A stretch of DNA of 64,000 nt from contig JASGEI010000018.1 of NCBI GenBank assembly GCA_047606545.1, positions 62,001 through 126,000 of the forward strand, read 5' to 3'. The stretch is from JASGDC01 sp047606545. Its GTDB lineage: Bacteria > Actinomycetota > Actinomycetes > Actinomycetales > Micrococcaceae. A program made the translations under genes and the position numbers. The notes beneath the pieces are model-generated. The model saw nothing but the letters and a program-made list of their open reading frames with translations. It was not told the origin of the DNA and searched no databases. This document shows, in pieces, positions 51,202-60,085 of this stretch. Positions within the stretch are counted from its first letter, which is position 1. Each line of letters starts with the position of its first letter.

Positions 51202-51699
51202 ATGAAAAGAACTAAAAGTAAAGTTGCTCGCCATGACCGCATTAAAGAGCTAATTACTAATGATGCCATTCATTCTCAATTTGAGTTGGCTGACCTTTTA
51301 AAGAAGGATGGTTACAAGGTTACTCAAACTACCCTTTCGAGAGATTTAGTTGAACTAGGTGCAGCGAAGATTAGAAATGGGGATAATTCATTAATTTACG
51401 CTATTCCAGCAGAAGGGCTATCAGGAGTACATCAAGCGGCTACTAGTACTTCAAATCGTAAAGATAAAATGATAAGTGCTTGTCAGGAATTTCTTATTGG
51501 AGCAGAAGGTTCTCTAAATATATGCGTGCTAAGGACTCCACCAGGAGCAGCGCAGTTTCTTGCAGCATCAATTGATCACTCGTTAATTCCCAAAGTTATC
51601 GGTACTGTTGCAGGTGATGATACTGTATTGCTTGTCTGTCGTGAAGACTATCCAGGGCAAAAAGTCGCTGACTATCTAGTGAAGCTTTCTTCTAAATAA
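51202..51699 (+). CDS. argR: Arginine repressor
   Basis: A DNA-binding regulator of arginine metabolism of about 165 residues. The N-terminal winged helix has ARHDRIKELI, FELADLLKKDGYKVTQTTLSRDLVELG, and the C-terminal oligomerisation/arginine-binding domain has TPPGAAQFLAASID and IGTVAGDDTVLLVCRE. I prefer ATG 51202, which fits the family's N-terminus; an upstream ATG at 51163 would add 13 hydrophobic residues. TGAATATTTTTA at 51162-51173 resembles an ARG-box half and may be autoregulatory. No arg genes are adjacent. Confidence 0.9.
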   Translation: MKRTKSKVARHDRIKELITNDAIHSQFELADLLKKDGYKVTQTTLSRDLVELGAAKIRNGDNSLIYAIPAEGLSGVHQAATSTSNRKDKMISACQEFLIGAEGSLNICVLRTPPGAAQFLAASIDHSLIPKVIGTVAGDDTVLLVCREDYPGQKVADYLVKLSSK

Positions 51700-51724
51700 T
51701 TCTTACTATAGGAAACACAGTTAC

Positions 51725-52336
51725 ATGCAGAATAACAATAATCGTAAAAAGACAAATAGTGATGATTCATTAATTGCGGAGCTACCATTTTTTGAGTCTC
51801 CAGAAATTGATTTTCCTAATAACTCTAATGCTTATCTGCTTGAGTGGTCTTGGGCATTTGAAGAATCTGTTAAATCAGCTGAGTTATCTCAGATGCTTGA
51901 TACCGCTATTCCAGTACGGTTATCAGGTTCATGGGGTGATATTAAAAATATTGACCCTATGGAAATTACGGGTCTAATTCTAGATGAAATGCCATATTCA
52001 ATAGCAGCAGAAGGTGTAGAGTCAGATTTTGCAGCATATTTCTTGGTTCCAGCAGGTAGTCAAACTTCTGAATTAATTACAGAAATTCAAGGTGCTGCAG
52101 CTGAAACTATTACGGATATGTCGTTAGATATCACAATTGAGAGTATCGAGCAATTGAAGCTTACTGATTTTGCAGTGGAACTAACGGATATTTTTGGGAA
52201 ACGTCCACATCAGCTTGATATTCTGATTGCCGCAGTATTTGCCCAGCATGGTTGGGACATTCAAAAGTTTGCTGATTTTACTGACACTAATCGCATTAAG
52301 TTTTGGGAGCAACAGTATTTATCCTTGGGCGAATAG
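51725..52336 (+). CDS. Hypothetical acidic protein
   Basis: A 203-residue acidic protein with no recognised domain. The first 30 residues are polar and Asn-rich. The rest appears to be an alpha/beta protein with segments such as AYFLVPAGSQTSELI and LTDIFGKRPHQLDILIAAVFAQ. No signal peptide or membrane helix. GGAAA lies upstream of the ATG, and it follows argR by 25 bases on the same strand, so it may share that transcript. It may be an actinobacterial protein of unknown function, but I cannot name a family. Confidence 0.65.
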   Translation: MQNNNNRKKTNSDDSLIAELPFFESPEIDFPNNSNAYLLEWSWAFEESVKSAELSQMLDTAIPVRLSGSWGDIKNIDPMEITGLILDEMPYSIAAEGVESDFAAYFLVPAGSQTSELITEIQGAAAETITDMSLDITIESIEQLKLTDFAVELTDIFGKRPHQLDILIAAVFAQHGWDIQKFADFTDTNRIKFWEQQYLSLGE

Positions 52337-52404
52337 CTTCGAAAGGTAAGTTATAAAAATAAAATCTAATAGTTATTAATATTTTTCAATAATAACAGGA
52401 AATT

Positions 52405-52440
52405 AAAAGAGACCTTCCAAAATGGAAAGTCTCTTTTAAT
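52405..52440 (-). terminator. Terminator of the sugar porter gene
   Basis: AAAAGAGACCTTCC pairs with GGAAAGTCTCTTTT around a five-base loop with one mismatch. A-rich sequence on one side and T-rich on the other mean it could serve both converging genes. Confidence 0.85.
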
Positions 52441-52457
52441 ATGTTTAAGGTTGTGGA

Positions 52458-53900
52458 TTAGTGAACCTGTACCTTATGAGGTTCTTCATCACCGAAACCA
52501 CGTGGGTTATCGAAGTTGATTTCCTCAAGTTCCTTACCTTTAGTTTCAGGAACTAAGAAGTATACTAGGACACCACCAATTACAGCGAATGCAGCATAGA
52601 TGAAGAATGTTGCTACTGAATTCCATTCACGCATTACTGGGAATGTCACTGAGATTAGGTAGTTAACTAACCAGTTAGATACACCACCGATACCGATTGC
52701 AACTGCACGAATCTTGTTGTTGAACATTTCGCCAAGAAGTACCCAAACAATAGGACCCCATGAAATTGCGAATGAAACAATGTATAGAAGTACACCAGCT
52801 GCTGCTAGGAACTTAAAGCCACCGCTAGTGATTGTACCTGCAGAATCAGCTTTTGTGAAAGCAATTGCGACCATAGCCTGAGTAACAGCCATACCTGCTG
52901 CACCAGCAAGCAATAGTTTCTTACGACCCCACTTATCTACAAGCATGATAGCAAGAACTGTAGTACCCATATTAACCAAACCAACTAGGAATGAAATCCA
53001 GAATGGATTATTGAAACCAGCTTGCTGGAATAGGTTAGTAGAGTAGTACATGATTACGTTAATACCAACTAATTGCTGGAAACCAGCTAGTGCGATACCA
53101 AGCCATACAACTTTGTTTTTGAATAAATCGCCTAGTGCTGGAGCAGACTGATCGTTTTTAATGTCAGTCATGATGCTTTCAATCTGGCGATTACTTTCAG
53201 CTGTATTACCTTCGTTAACCTGATCAAGTACATCTTTTGCTTGATCAACTTGACCATTTAGTAAGTAGAAACGAGGAGACTCAGGAAGCTTCCATGCAAG
53301 ACCACCATAAATAGCTGCTGGCAATACGCCTAGCAAGAACATCCAGCGCCATGCTTCTAGACCACCAAGTTTTCCAGCAGCATCACCATGTGCAGCACTT
53401 GCAAACATTGCGTTTGTTAAAAGTACTACGAAGATACCGATGGTAATCATCATCTGCTGTAGTGAAGCAAGACGACCACGGAATTTAGCTGGAGCAATCT
53501 CAGAAATATATCCTGGAGCAATTACTGATGCAATACCAATGCCGATACCACCAACAACACGCCAAAATTCAAGAGCACCATTACTAGGTGCAAAACCTGT
53601 ACCAAGAGCAGAAATGAAGAACATAACTGCTGCTACAAGCATTGTATTTCTACGACCATACTTATCTGAAAACTTACCTGCGAAGAATGCACCTACTGCA
53701 GAACCAAGAAGTGCGATAGCAGAACTAGCACCAGCTTGTGCTGCTGATAGATGGAAAGTCTCTTGGAAGCCAGTGTTCGCACCATTAATTACTGATGCGT
53801 CAAAACCGAATAAGAAACCACCAAGCGCTGCAGAAGCCGCGAAAAACTTCACTTTTGCTGGTAATTTTTCAGTGGCATTTGTGTTAATAGTTTGTGACAC
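52458..53900 (-). CDS. Sugar porter family MFS transporter (XylE/GalP/IolT-like)
   Basis: A 480-residue 12-helix symporter for a sugar or polyol. Hallmarks are GFLFGFDASVINGA in helix 1, KFSDKYGRRNTM (loop 2-3), GRLASLQQ, PESPRFYLLNGQ at the central loop, LVDKWGRKKLL in loop 8-9 and PETKGKELEEI at the C-terminus. Helix 7 has the QQLVGINVIMYYS sugar-site motif. The substrate is not evident. It has its own terminator, and an 18-bp palindrome (54016-54033) lies in the intergenic region upstream. Confidence 0.93.
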   Translation of the reverse strand: MSQTINTNATEKLPAKVKFFAASAALGGFLFGFDASVINGANTGFQETFHLSAAQAGASSAIALLGSAVGAFFAGKFSDKYGRRNTMLVAAVMFFISALGTGFAPSNGALEFWRVVGGIGIGIASVIAPGYISEIAPAKFRGRLASLQQMMITIGIFVVLLTNAMFASAAHGDAAGKLGGLEAWRWMFLLGVLPAAIYGGLAWKLPESPRFYLLNGQVDQAKDVLDQVNEGNTAESNRQIESIMTDIKNDQSAPALGDLFKNKVVWLGIALAGFQQLVGINVIMYYSTNLFQQAGFNNPFWISFLVGLVNMGTTVLAIMLVDKWGRKKLLLAGAAGMAVTQAMVAIAFTKADSAGTITSGGFKFLAAAGVLLYIVSFAISWGPIVWVLLGEMFNNKIRAVAIGIGGVSNWLVNYLISVTFPVMREWNSVATFFIYAAFAVIGGVLVYFLVPETKGKELEEINFDNPRGFGDEEPHKVQVH

Positions 53901-54015
53901 TATAAATACCTACTTTCTAATGTTAATTTATGCCTCTCACGTTTACGTGATAAGTCCAGCATAACAATAAAGTAAAGATAAAACATAGTTTAGTACCGTG
54001 TTTACTTTATATTAG

Positions 54016-54033
54016 ATACTACTTATGTAGTAT
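54016..54033. promoter_or_regulatory. 18-bp palindrome in the sugar-porter/ABC intergenic region
   Basis: ATACTACTTATGTAGTAT has 7-bp perfect arms. It lies 116 bases upstream of the sugar porter start and 90 bases upstream of the ABC gene, so it may be an operator for either. No adjacent regulator. Confidence 0.45.
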
Positions 54034-54123
54034 TTTATCTGCTGTAAGCTAACAATATGATTATTTATAGTTAAGAAAAGTAGAATATAGACAAGTAGAA
54101 AGCTGTAGCACTTAGGAGCAAAA

Positions 54124-54801
54124 GTGAGTGAATTAGCTATTGAGGCTAAGGATATCGTTAAAACTTATGGTAAGGCAGATACACTCTTTACCGCATTAAA
54201 CAAAGTTTCTGTTGAAATTAAGCAAGGTGAGAGCGTTGCGATTATTGGTAAAAGTGGATCTGGTAAGTCTACTTTGATGCACATTTTGGCTTTATTAGAT
54301 AAACCAAATTCAGGTGAACTCAAGATTGCTGGTACTGAAACGACAAAACTTGATGTTAAAGCAGTAAATAATTTACGTAATGACGAGTTTGGTTTTGTCT
54401 TTCAGCAGTTCTTTTTAACTCCTAATGAAACAGTTATGGATAATGTAACTTTGCCGTTACGAATTGCAGGTGTTCCTAAGAAAGAACGGTTAGAACGGGG
54501 AAAAGTAGCATTAGCCAAGTTGCAACTAGATGATAAAGCCAAAAATAAAGCCACTGATTTATCTGGTGGGCAAAAGCAACGCGTAGTTATTGCTAGAGCT
54601 TTGATTAATAATCCTAAAATTATTTTTGCTGACGAGCCTACTGGTAACTTAGATACAAAAACTTCAGATGTAGTGGAAGATATTTTGTTTACTTTAAACA
54701 AGGAGCAAAATATCACTCTAGTAGTAGTGACACATGATGAAGATTTAGCCGCAAAATGCGACAGGCAAGTGCAGATTGTAGATGGAAAGGTTACTAAATA
54801 A
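54124..54801 (+). CDS. ABC transporter ATP-binding protein, MacB/LolD type
   Basis: A 225-residue ATPase. Walker A is IIGKSGSGKSTLMH near residue 41, the signature LSGGQKQRVVIARAL near 146, Walker B KIIFADEPTGNLD near 168, and the switch His is in VVVTHDEDLA. The MacB/LolD-type NLRNDEFGFVFQ block precedes the signature. GTG 54124 has AGGAG six bases upstream. It pairs with the permease that follows (TAATG overlap). The system probably exports or extracts a lipid or peptide and does not import solutes. Confidence 0.93.
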   Translation: MSELAIEAKDIVKTYGKADTLFTALNKVSVEIKQGESVAIIGKSGSGKSTLMHILALLDKPNSGELKIAGTETTKLDVKAVNNLRNDEFGFVFQQFFLTPNETVMDNVTLPLRIAGVPKKERLERGKVALAKLQLDDKAKNKATDLSGGQKQRVVIARALINNPKIIFADEPTGNLDTKTSDVVEDILFTLNKEQNITLVVVTHDEDLAAKCDRQVQIVDGKVTK

Positions 54802-56090
54802 TGAAGCCAGTCGATTTAATCACAAGTGCAATTAATAACACTTTCCGCAGTAAGCTTCGTACTATCTTGACAGTTATTGCTATCTTTATTGGAGCTTTCA
54901 CACTAACATTGACTAATGGTATTGGTACTGGAGTAAATCAATATATTAATAATCAAGTTGCATCGATTGGTAAAAAAGATGTTTTAATTATTCAGAAGAA
55001 ATTTGAACAAAATGCTACTGATAAAGATGGTGTTCCTACAAAATACGATCCCAACCAACCTAGTAGTACTAGCACTAGTGGTTCTCCAGCTTCTTTCATG
55101 TTGTCACAAAAAGATGTTGACTCAATGAAGAACGTGGCAAATGTTAGTAATATTAAGCCAGCATTAGGCGCAAGCCCTACTTATATTGAGAATGGTTCTG
55201 GACAGAAGTATAAGCTTTCAATACAAGTAACTGCAGGTCTAACTAATGCTCAAATGCTTGCTGGTACTGAAGTTGCAGATAACTCTGATAAAGCAATTCA
55301 AATTCCAGATACTTATGTAAAGCCTTTAGGTTTCTCTAGCAATCAAGATGCCATTGGCAAGACAGTTAAAATTGCAGTAAATGACGTTATGGGTCAAGAA
55401 CATATTGCTAATGTAAAAATTACTGGTGTTGCTGTTAAGAGCTTAATGACTGAAGCAATCGGTACTAATAACTCTACTATGGAAGAGTTGTACAAGTTCC
55501 AAAATACTGGGATGCCATCCGGTGCACCAGTTAACTATGCTGCAGCATATGGAAAGCTTAAAAATCCTGATGATGCAGCTTCAGTTACTGCAGTTAAAAA
55601 AGCTTTTGATGACAAAGGTTTCCAAGCAGCTACTGTTTCAGATCAAATTGGTCAGTTTCAAGCTGTGGTTAACGGTATAGTGTGGATTTTAAATGGCTTT
55701 GCTGCAATTGCCTTATTGGCAGCTAGTTTTGGTATTATCAACACCCTGTTAATGAGTGTAAAAGAGCGTACTCGTGAAATTGGTTTAATGAAGGCAATGG
55801 GAATGAGCAGTAAAAAAATCTTTGCATTATTCAGTATGGAAGCTGTTTTTATCGGTTTTCTAGGTTCAGTAATTGGGGCTGGAATTGCAATGATTGTCGG
55901 TAATGTAATTAGTAAGTCACTTTCAACTAGTTTGCTTAAAGATTTACCAGGTTTGAATATTATTAGCTTCACTCCAGGCTCAATTATTGGAGTTATTATA
56001 GCTATTATGGTGGTTTCTTTTCTAGCTGGCACTTTGCCCGCATTACAAGCAGCAAAACAAAATCCAATTGACGCGCTACGTTATGAGTAA
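54801..56090 (+). CDS. ABC transporter permease, MacB/FtsX type
   Basis: A 429-residue permease with four membrane helices: one at about residues 18-40 and three in the C-terminal 150 residues, which carry KERTREIGLMKAMGMSS, a conserved FtsX-domain loop. A large extracellular domain of about 230 residues lies between. Its start overlaps the ATPase stop by one base, and it shares the last eight bases with the YigZ gene. No membrane-fusion or adaptor protein is encoded nearby, which fits Gram-positive antimicrobial-peptide or lipoprotein-type systems. The substrate is unknown. Confidence 0.92.
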   Translation: MKPVDLITSAINNTFRSKLRTILTVIAIFIGAFTLTLTNGIGTGVNQYINNQVASIGKKDVLIIQKKFEQNATDKDGVPTKYDPNQPSSTSTSGSPASFMLSQKDVDSMKNVANVSNIKPALGASPTYIENGSGQKYKLSIQVTAGLTNAQMLAGTEVADNSDKAIQIPDTYVKPLGFSSNQDAIGKTVKIAVNDVMGQEHIANVKITGVAVKSLMTEAIGTNNSTMEELYKFQNTGMPSGAPVNYAAAYGKLKNPDDAASVTAVKKAFDDKGFQAATVSDQIGQFQAVVNGIVWILNGFAAIALLAASFGIINTLLMSVKERTREIGLMKAMGMSSKKIFALFSMEAVFIGFLGSVIGAGIAMIVGNVISKSLSTSLLKDLPGLNIISFTPGSIIGVIIAIMVVSFLAGTLPALQAAKQNPIDALRYE

Positions 56091-56706
56091 TACTTACCGC
56101 ACTTTTAAAGACTACGAAGTTTATTCATATAAACTCGAAGTAAAGCGTTCGGTATTCATTGGCTATGCCAAACGTGTTGATTCTGTAGTAGCGGCCAATG
56201 AGTTTGTACAGCAAGTTCGAGCTAAGCACTCTGATGTGTCTCACGCGTGTTGGGGTTATGCAATTGGTGCTAATCAAGAGATTCAACGCTCTACAGATGA
56301 TGGAGAACCCGGTGGTACAGCTGGCGTGCCTATACTTCAGAGCATCTTGAAAAATTCTGGTAATGGGCCACTTAGCGATGTTATTTCAGTGGTTGTTAGA
56401 TACTTTGGCGGTGTATTGTTAGGCGCCGGTGGACTTGTACGGGCGTATTCAGAAGCAAGTGCTAAAACTATTGCTGGAGCTTTGCAGACTTCACGTAAGT
56501 TAGAAAATATTTATAAGGTTACTGCACCGTTAGCAAGTGCAGGTAAAGTTGAAAACCAATTTCGCGCTAGTGGCCATGTGCCTATTGCTACTGATTATTC
56601 TGCTACCGCTATAGAACTTACTGTCCCGTTGCCAGATTTGAGCTTAGTGGGACAGTTGCAACTTTCAGCAGAATTGATAGACACCCAATGGGTTGATGAA
56701 GTTTAG
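56083..56706 (+). CDS. YigZ/IMPACT family protein (UPF0029)
   Basis: About 207 residues of the YigZ/IMPACT family. The conserved blocks are KRSVFIGYAKRV, KHSDVSHACWGYAIG, STDDGEPGGTAGVPIL and the strongly conserved VVVRYFGGVLLGAGGLVRAYSEA, followed by a C-terminal UPF0029 domain. The eukaryotic relative IMPACT acts in translational control; in bacteria the role is unclear. I use ATG 56083, overlapping the permease stop by eight bases. A long inverted repeat follows the gene. Confidence 0.9.
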   Translation: MSNTYRTFKDYEVYSYKLEVKRSVFIGYAKRVDSVVAANEFVQQVRAKHSDVSHACWGYAIGANQEIQRSTDDGEPGGTAGVPILQSILKNSGNGPLSDVISVVVRYFGGVLLGAGGLVRAYSEASAKTIAGALQTSRKLENIYKVTAPLASAGKVENQFRASGHVPIATDYSATAIELTVPLPDLSLVGQLQLSAELIDTQWVDEV

Positions 56707-56730
56707 TTGTTACAATTAGCTATTTGTTAC

Positions 56731-56796
56731 AAATGGCGTCTTTCCTTACAAATGTTATAGATATTATGGCTCCTTTTGTAAGGAAAGATGCCATTT
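56731..56796. repeat. 22-bp inverted repeat downstream of the YigZ gene
   Basis: AAATGGCGTCTTTCCTTACA plus AA (56731-56752) is matched by its complement at 56775-56796, with one G:T-type mismatch and a 22-base loop. TTACAA also recurs upstream at 56710 and 56727. It may be a hairpin terminator (followed by TTTATAT) or a small repeat element. Confidence 0.75.
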
Positions 56797-56820
56797 ATAT
56801 CTTATCTATTAGGTATAAAA

Positions 56821-56852
56821 ATAGTGGGTCTCATGTGATTAAGACCCACTAT
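56821..56852 (-). terminator. Terminator of the aquaporin gene
   Basis: Perfect 11-base stem ATAGTGGGTCT / AGACCCACTAT with a ten-base loop. On the minus strand it is followed by TTTTTATACC. Confidence 0.88.
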
Positions 56853-56865
56853 TTATTAGAAAATG

Positions 56866-58215
56866 CTACTTCTTGTCATTACCTTTTTTGTCTTCTTTGA
56901 TCTTGCGAATACGATCTTTAAAAGACTTATTTAGTGATTCAGACTTTTCAGCTGCCTTTTCTTTGACGTCTTCTGCTTTGTCCTTGGCATCTTCAAGCTT
57001 TTCTTCTTTAGAGTCTTTGCGCTCTTTGGAATCTTTAGCTTCTGCTACCTTATCTTTTACAGTATTGGCTTTATCAGCAGTTTTCTCTGATGCTTCTTCT
57101 AGCTTGTTATTAGCCTTATCAGCTGTGTTATCTTCAGCTGTTTTTGCATCATTCTTAATTTCTTCTTTTTCTGAAGCTTTATCAGACTTAGTTTCGTTAG
57201 TAGTTTCATTTTTAGCTTTATCAACAGCATCAGTTTTTTCTGACTTGTTTGATTTCTTATCAGCTTTGTTAGAAACTGCTACGCCTGTAGTACCTGCAGC
57301 TGCTATTTCAGCTGCTTCACTTTTAGTTTCTTTTTTATCTTCAGACTTTTCAGCTTTATCTGCTTTTTCTTCAGCTTTTTTTGCTTTCTTAGTTTCAGAT
57401 TTTGCTTCTGTGTGATGAATCTTGTCTGCAAACTTATGTTCAGCAGCAACTAGCTTGTCATCAGGATTATCTGCATTATCAATTGAACGGAAGATCACTC
57501 CAGCAAGAGCCGCACCAGCGATTGGAGCTACCCAGAATAACCATAGTTGTCCGAAACCAGAAGGAGCAGCAAGTGCTGCAGCAGTCGAACGAGCTGGGTT
57601 CAACGAAGCATTAGTAATTGGCAAAGCAACCTGAATCATAACTGCAAGAGTAAAAGCAATTGCAATTGGAGCGTAACGCTGCGCTACCTCAGAAGCTTTT
57701 TTGCTAGTAACAGCAAGGATAACTGCTACGAATACTGCAGTAGCAATAAGCTCAGTGATGAAAGCTGCACCCATCCCAAACTTAACTCGAGTAACATCAC
57801 CGTATTGGTTTAGTAGACTACTAAATAGTTGGCTACGTACATCACTAGTGATTAGTTGGTTATTAAGAGTGATAGAGAAAAGTGCCCCTATTGCTAGTGC
57901 GGCACCAATAAGCTGAGCAGCAATGTAAGGCAAGATGTCTTGTGTCTCAAAACGCTTTGCAACAGCAGCACCAACGGTAACTGCTGGATTGAAGTGACCA
58001 CCAGAAATATGGCCAACTGCGATGACGCCGACAAGAAGTGAAAGACCGAACGCAAGTGCAACTGGCATTGCGCCTTCTTGCAAGCTTGCAAGTAAACCTA
58101 CACCTAAACCACCAAATACTAGTAGGAAAGTACCAAATGCTTCAGCAAAAAGTTTACTTTTCAAATCAGGAGTAACTTCCTGTTTTTTGTCTATATCTGC
58201 GACTTTATTACTCAT
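56866..58215 (-). CDS. Aquaporin (MIP family) with a long charged C-terminal tail
   Basis: A 449-residue protein. Residues of about 20-255 form a six-helix MIP channel with both NPA boxes: GGHFNPAVTVGAA and SLNPARSTAAAL. It conducts water or small polyols such as glycerol. Residues of about 262-449 are an unusual low-complexity Lys/Glu/Asp/Ala tail (repeats such as KAEEKADKAEKSEDK) with no hydrophobic segment; typical aquaporins end soon after helix 6. The tail should be cytosolic. It has its own terminator and is divergent from an MFS gene. Confidence 0.9.
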   Translation of the reverse strand: MSNKVADIDKKQEVTPDLKSKLFAEAFGTFLLVFGGLGVGLLASLQEGAMPVALAFGLSLLVGVIAVGHISGGHFNPAVTVGAAVAKRFETQDILPYIAAQLIGAALAIGALFSITLNNQLITSDVRSQLFSSLLNQYGDVTRVKFGMGAAFITELIATAVFVAVILAVTSKKASEVAQRYAPIAIAFTLAVMIQVALPITNASLNPARSTAAALAAPSGFGQLWLFWVAPIAGAALAGVIFRSIDNADNPDDKLVAAEHKFADKIHHTEAKSETKKAKKAEEKADKAEKSEDKKETKSEAAEIAAAGTTGVAVSNKADKKSNKSEKTDAVDKAKNETTNETKSDKASEKEEIKNDAKTAEDNTADKANNKLEEASEKTADKANTVKDKVAEAKDSKERKDSKEEKLEDAKDKAEDVKEKAAEKSESLNKSFKDRIRKIKEDKKGNDKK

Positions 58216-58327
58216 TTTATCCTTCGATATTATTTACAACAACTATCACATTCTATGCGATTAGACAGTACAAATAAAGTTAAGTGCAGTTGTTTTAACT
58301 GTGAGTTTTATGAGATAATCCAGATAG

Positions 58328-59521
58328 ATGGCTCAAATAACTTTTCACGATATTTTAAAAAACCGTGATGTACGAAATTTAGTTATAGTAGGCGCGATTG
58401 CCAAAGTCCCTCCAGCCTCTCTCGGGGTAGTAATTACCTTACATGTAGTAAATACACTTGGTTTAAATTACACTAAAGCTGGTATCGCAGTGATGGTTTT
58501 TACTGCTGGCGAAGCGATTGCGGGACCTTGGCGTGGACGAATGTTGGATAATCGTGGCATGCGGTATACGCTGTTACCTTCAATTATCATTGAAGCACTG
58601 ATATGGCCTACTCTAGCTTTGGTTGATTTTCATTTTTTTGTGCCATTAATTTTTATTGCGGGTTTATTCTGCCTACCAATTTTTACGATAATGCGACAGT
58701 GCTTGTCAGTAATGGTTGAAAGTGTGAAACAGCGTACGGCTTTTGCGCTTGATTCAGTTACTACTGATTTAATTTGGATGGTAGCTCCTGCATTGGGAAC
58801 TATCATTGCAGTCAATGCCTCTAGTCGAATTGCATTAGTTTCCTTTGGGTTGTTTTCATCTCTTGCAGGTATTATTTTATGGGTTATTAATCCACCTACT
58901 ACGTCAGGCAAACCAAGATCTGAAAAAGTTAAGGTTAAATATCCATCTTTGCGAGCTAAGTATTCTTGGTTAACCTGGCCGTTGCTGGGCGTACTGATGT
59001 TATCATTTGCATCAGGTTTAGTGCTTAGTAGTACCGATGTAAGTATTATTGCTCATTTGCAAAAGCAAGATAAAGTCGATCAAACTTGGCTTGTATTTAT
59101 GTTATGGTGCGCTGCTTCAGCAACTGGTGGCATTATTTACGGGAAAGTTCGTCGTAAAATTTCGCCAGCCTTGTTAGTAGCTTTGCTTGGTTTTTTCACA
59201 ATGTTTTGTGCGTTTTCTACCACACCATTAGTACTTGCATTATTAACTATTCCTGCTGGCATAGTCTGTGCGCCAGCTTTAACAGTAGCTACAGAAGTTA
59301 CTGCAGCCAATGTTGCTGAAGAACGTCGTGGTGAAGCTATGGGGTGGCAAGGCTCTGCATTAACTATCGGTACCTCACTGGGATCGCCAGTTGCTGGAAT
59401 ATTTATTGACAGTATCGGTTCTTGGTCAGGATTCTTTTTCCCAGCATTAATCGCAATTGGTGTTGCAGTATTGGGTGGAGTTATGCTGCGTAAGATTCGT
59501 TATTCTAGCTTTGGTAACTAA
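58328..59521 (+). CDS. MFS transporter
   Basis: A 397-residue membrane protein with about 12 predicted helices. GPWRGRMLDNRGMRYTLLP is a motif A-type loop between helices 2 and 3, and RRGEAMGWQGSALTIGTSLGSPVAG in the second half is a typical MFS helix 10-11 pair. No motif identifies the substrate. It has no Shine-Dalgarno sequence; GATAAT lies eight bases before ATG 58328, so it may be leaderless. Its stop is 2 bases from the convergent DUF1844 gene. Confidence 0.85.
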   Translation: MAQITFHDILKNRDVRNLVIVGAIAKVPPASLGVVITLHVVNTLGLNYTKAGIAVMVFTAGEAIAGPWRGRMLDNRGMRYTLLPSIIIEALIWPTLALVDFHFFVPLIFIAGLFCLPIFTIMRQCLSVMVESVKQRTAFALDSVTTDLIWMVAPALGTIIAVNASSRIALVSFGLFSSLAGIILWVINPPTTSGKPRSEKVKVKYPSLRAKYSWLTWPLLGVLMLSFASGLVLSSTDVSIIAHLQKQDKVDQTWLVFMLWCAASATGGIIYGKVRRKISPALLVALLGFFTMFCAFSTTPLVLALLTIPAGIVCAPALTVATEVTAANVAEERRGEAMGWQGSALTIGTSLGSPVAGIFIDSIGSWSGFFFPALIAIGVAVLGGVMLRKIRYSSFGN

Positions 59522-59523
59522 TT

Positions 59524-59874
59524 CTAGTTAACAGGACCAGTATATTTTTCGCCAGGGCCTTTACCCGGTGCGTCAGGGATATCTGAAGCTTCTCGAAATG
59601 CCAGCTGTAATGAACGTAACCCATCACGAAGTGGTGCAGCATGATGTCCACCAATCTCTGGTGCAGCAGCAGTTACTAGACCTGCTAAAGCAGTGATGAG
59701 TTTGCGCGCTTCATCTAAATCTTTTAGTTCTTCTGCATCAGCGCCTTCGCTTAGGCCACATTTAACTGCGGCAGCACTCATCATGTGTACTGCTGCTGTG
59801 GTAATAATTTCAGCTGAAGGTACTTCAGAAATATCTCTAACTTCTTGATTTGTAGTTTCTTTTTCATTGCTCAT
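59524..59874 (-). CDS. DUF1844 family protein
   Basis: A 116-residue protein from ATG 59874, of the DUF1844 family common in actinobacteria, where it lies next to infC. The core is AEIITTAAVHMMSAAAVKCG then KDLDEARKLITALAGLV, followed by GGHHAAPLRDGLRSLQLAFRE. An upstream start at 59892 lies six codons earlier, and neither has a clear ribosome site. No membrane helix or catalytic motif. Its conserved place beside the infC operon hints at a translation-related role, but function is unknown. Confidence 0.88.
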   Translation of the reverse strand: MSNEKETTNQEVRDISEVPSAEIITTAAVHMMSAAAVKCGLSEGADAEELKDLDEARKLITALAGLVTAAAPEIGGHHAAPLRDGLRSLQLAFREASDIPDAPGKGPGEKYTGPVN

Positions 59875-59952
59875 AAGGTAATCTTGACACATACCAATCG
59901 AAATACCAATTAAAAGTTTGTATTTTGAAACAGCAAGAGGAGTTTATTCCCA

Positions 59953-60048
59953 CCCGCGATCATTGCCCTTTGGGTCAAACAAATGGCCGGGTTCTTATTG
60001 GTGTAGACCTCTTTTGCTGTGTTTAAGAAGCAAAGAGGTTTTCTTTTT
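59953..60048 (+). promoter_or_regulatory. infC: Structured infC leader with attenuator-like terminator
   Basis: The leader holds a hairpin (CCCG...CATT paired with AATG...CGGG, 59953-59991). A rho-independent terminator-like structure follows: ACCTCTTTTGCT pairs with AGCAAAGAGGT and is followed by TTTCTTTTT (60007-60048), 38 bases before infC. Such leaders allow L20- or IF3-dependent control in other bacteria. The mechanism here is inferred. Confidence 0.7.
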
Positions 60049-60085
60049 GCTCCAGGTGTTTAAGGAAAGAAACTAGGAGTTAAAC

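Noticed and set aside
56873..57415. 180-codon + strand frame rich in Ser, Leu and Ala opposite the aquaporin tail
   Set aside because: It is the shadow of Lys/Glu/Ala-rich codons on the minus strand; no start site or family match.
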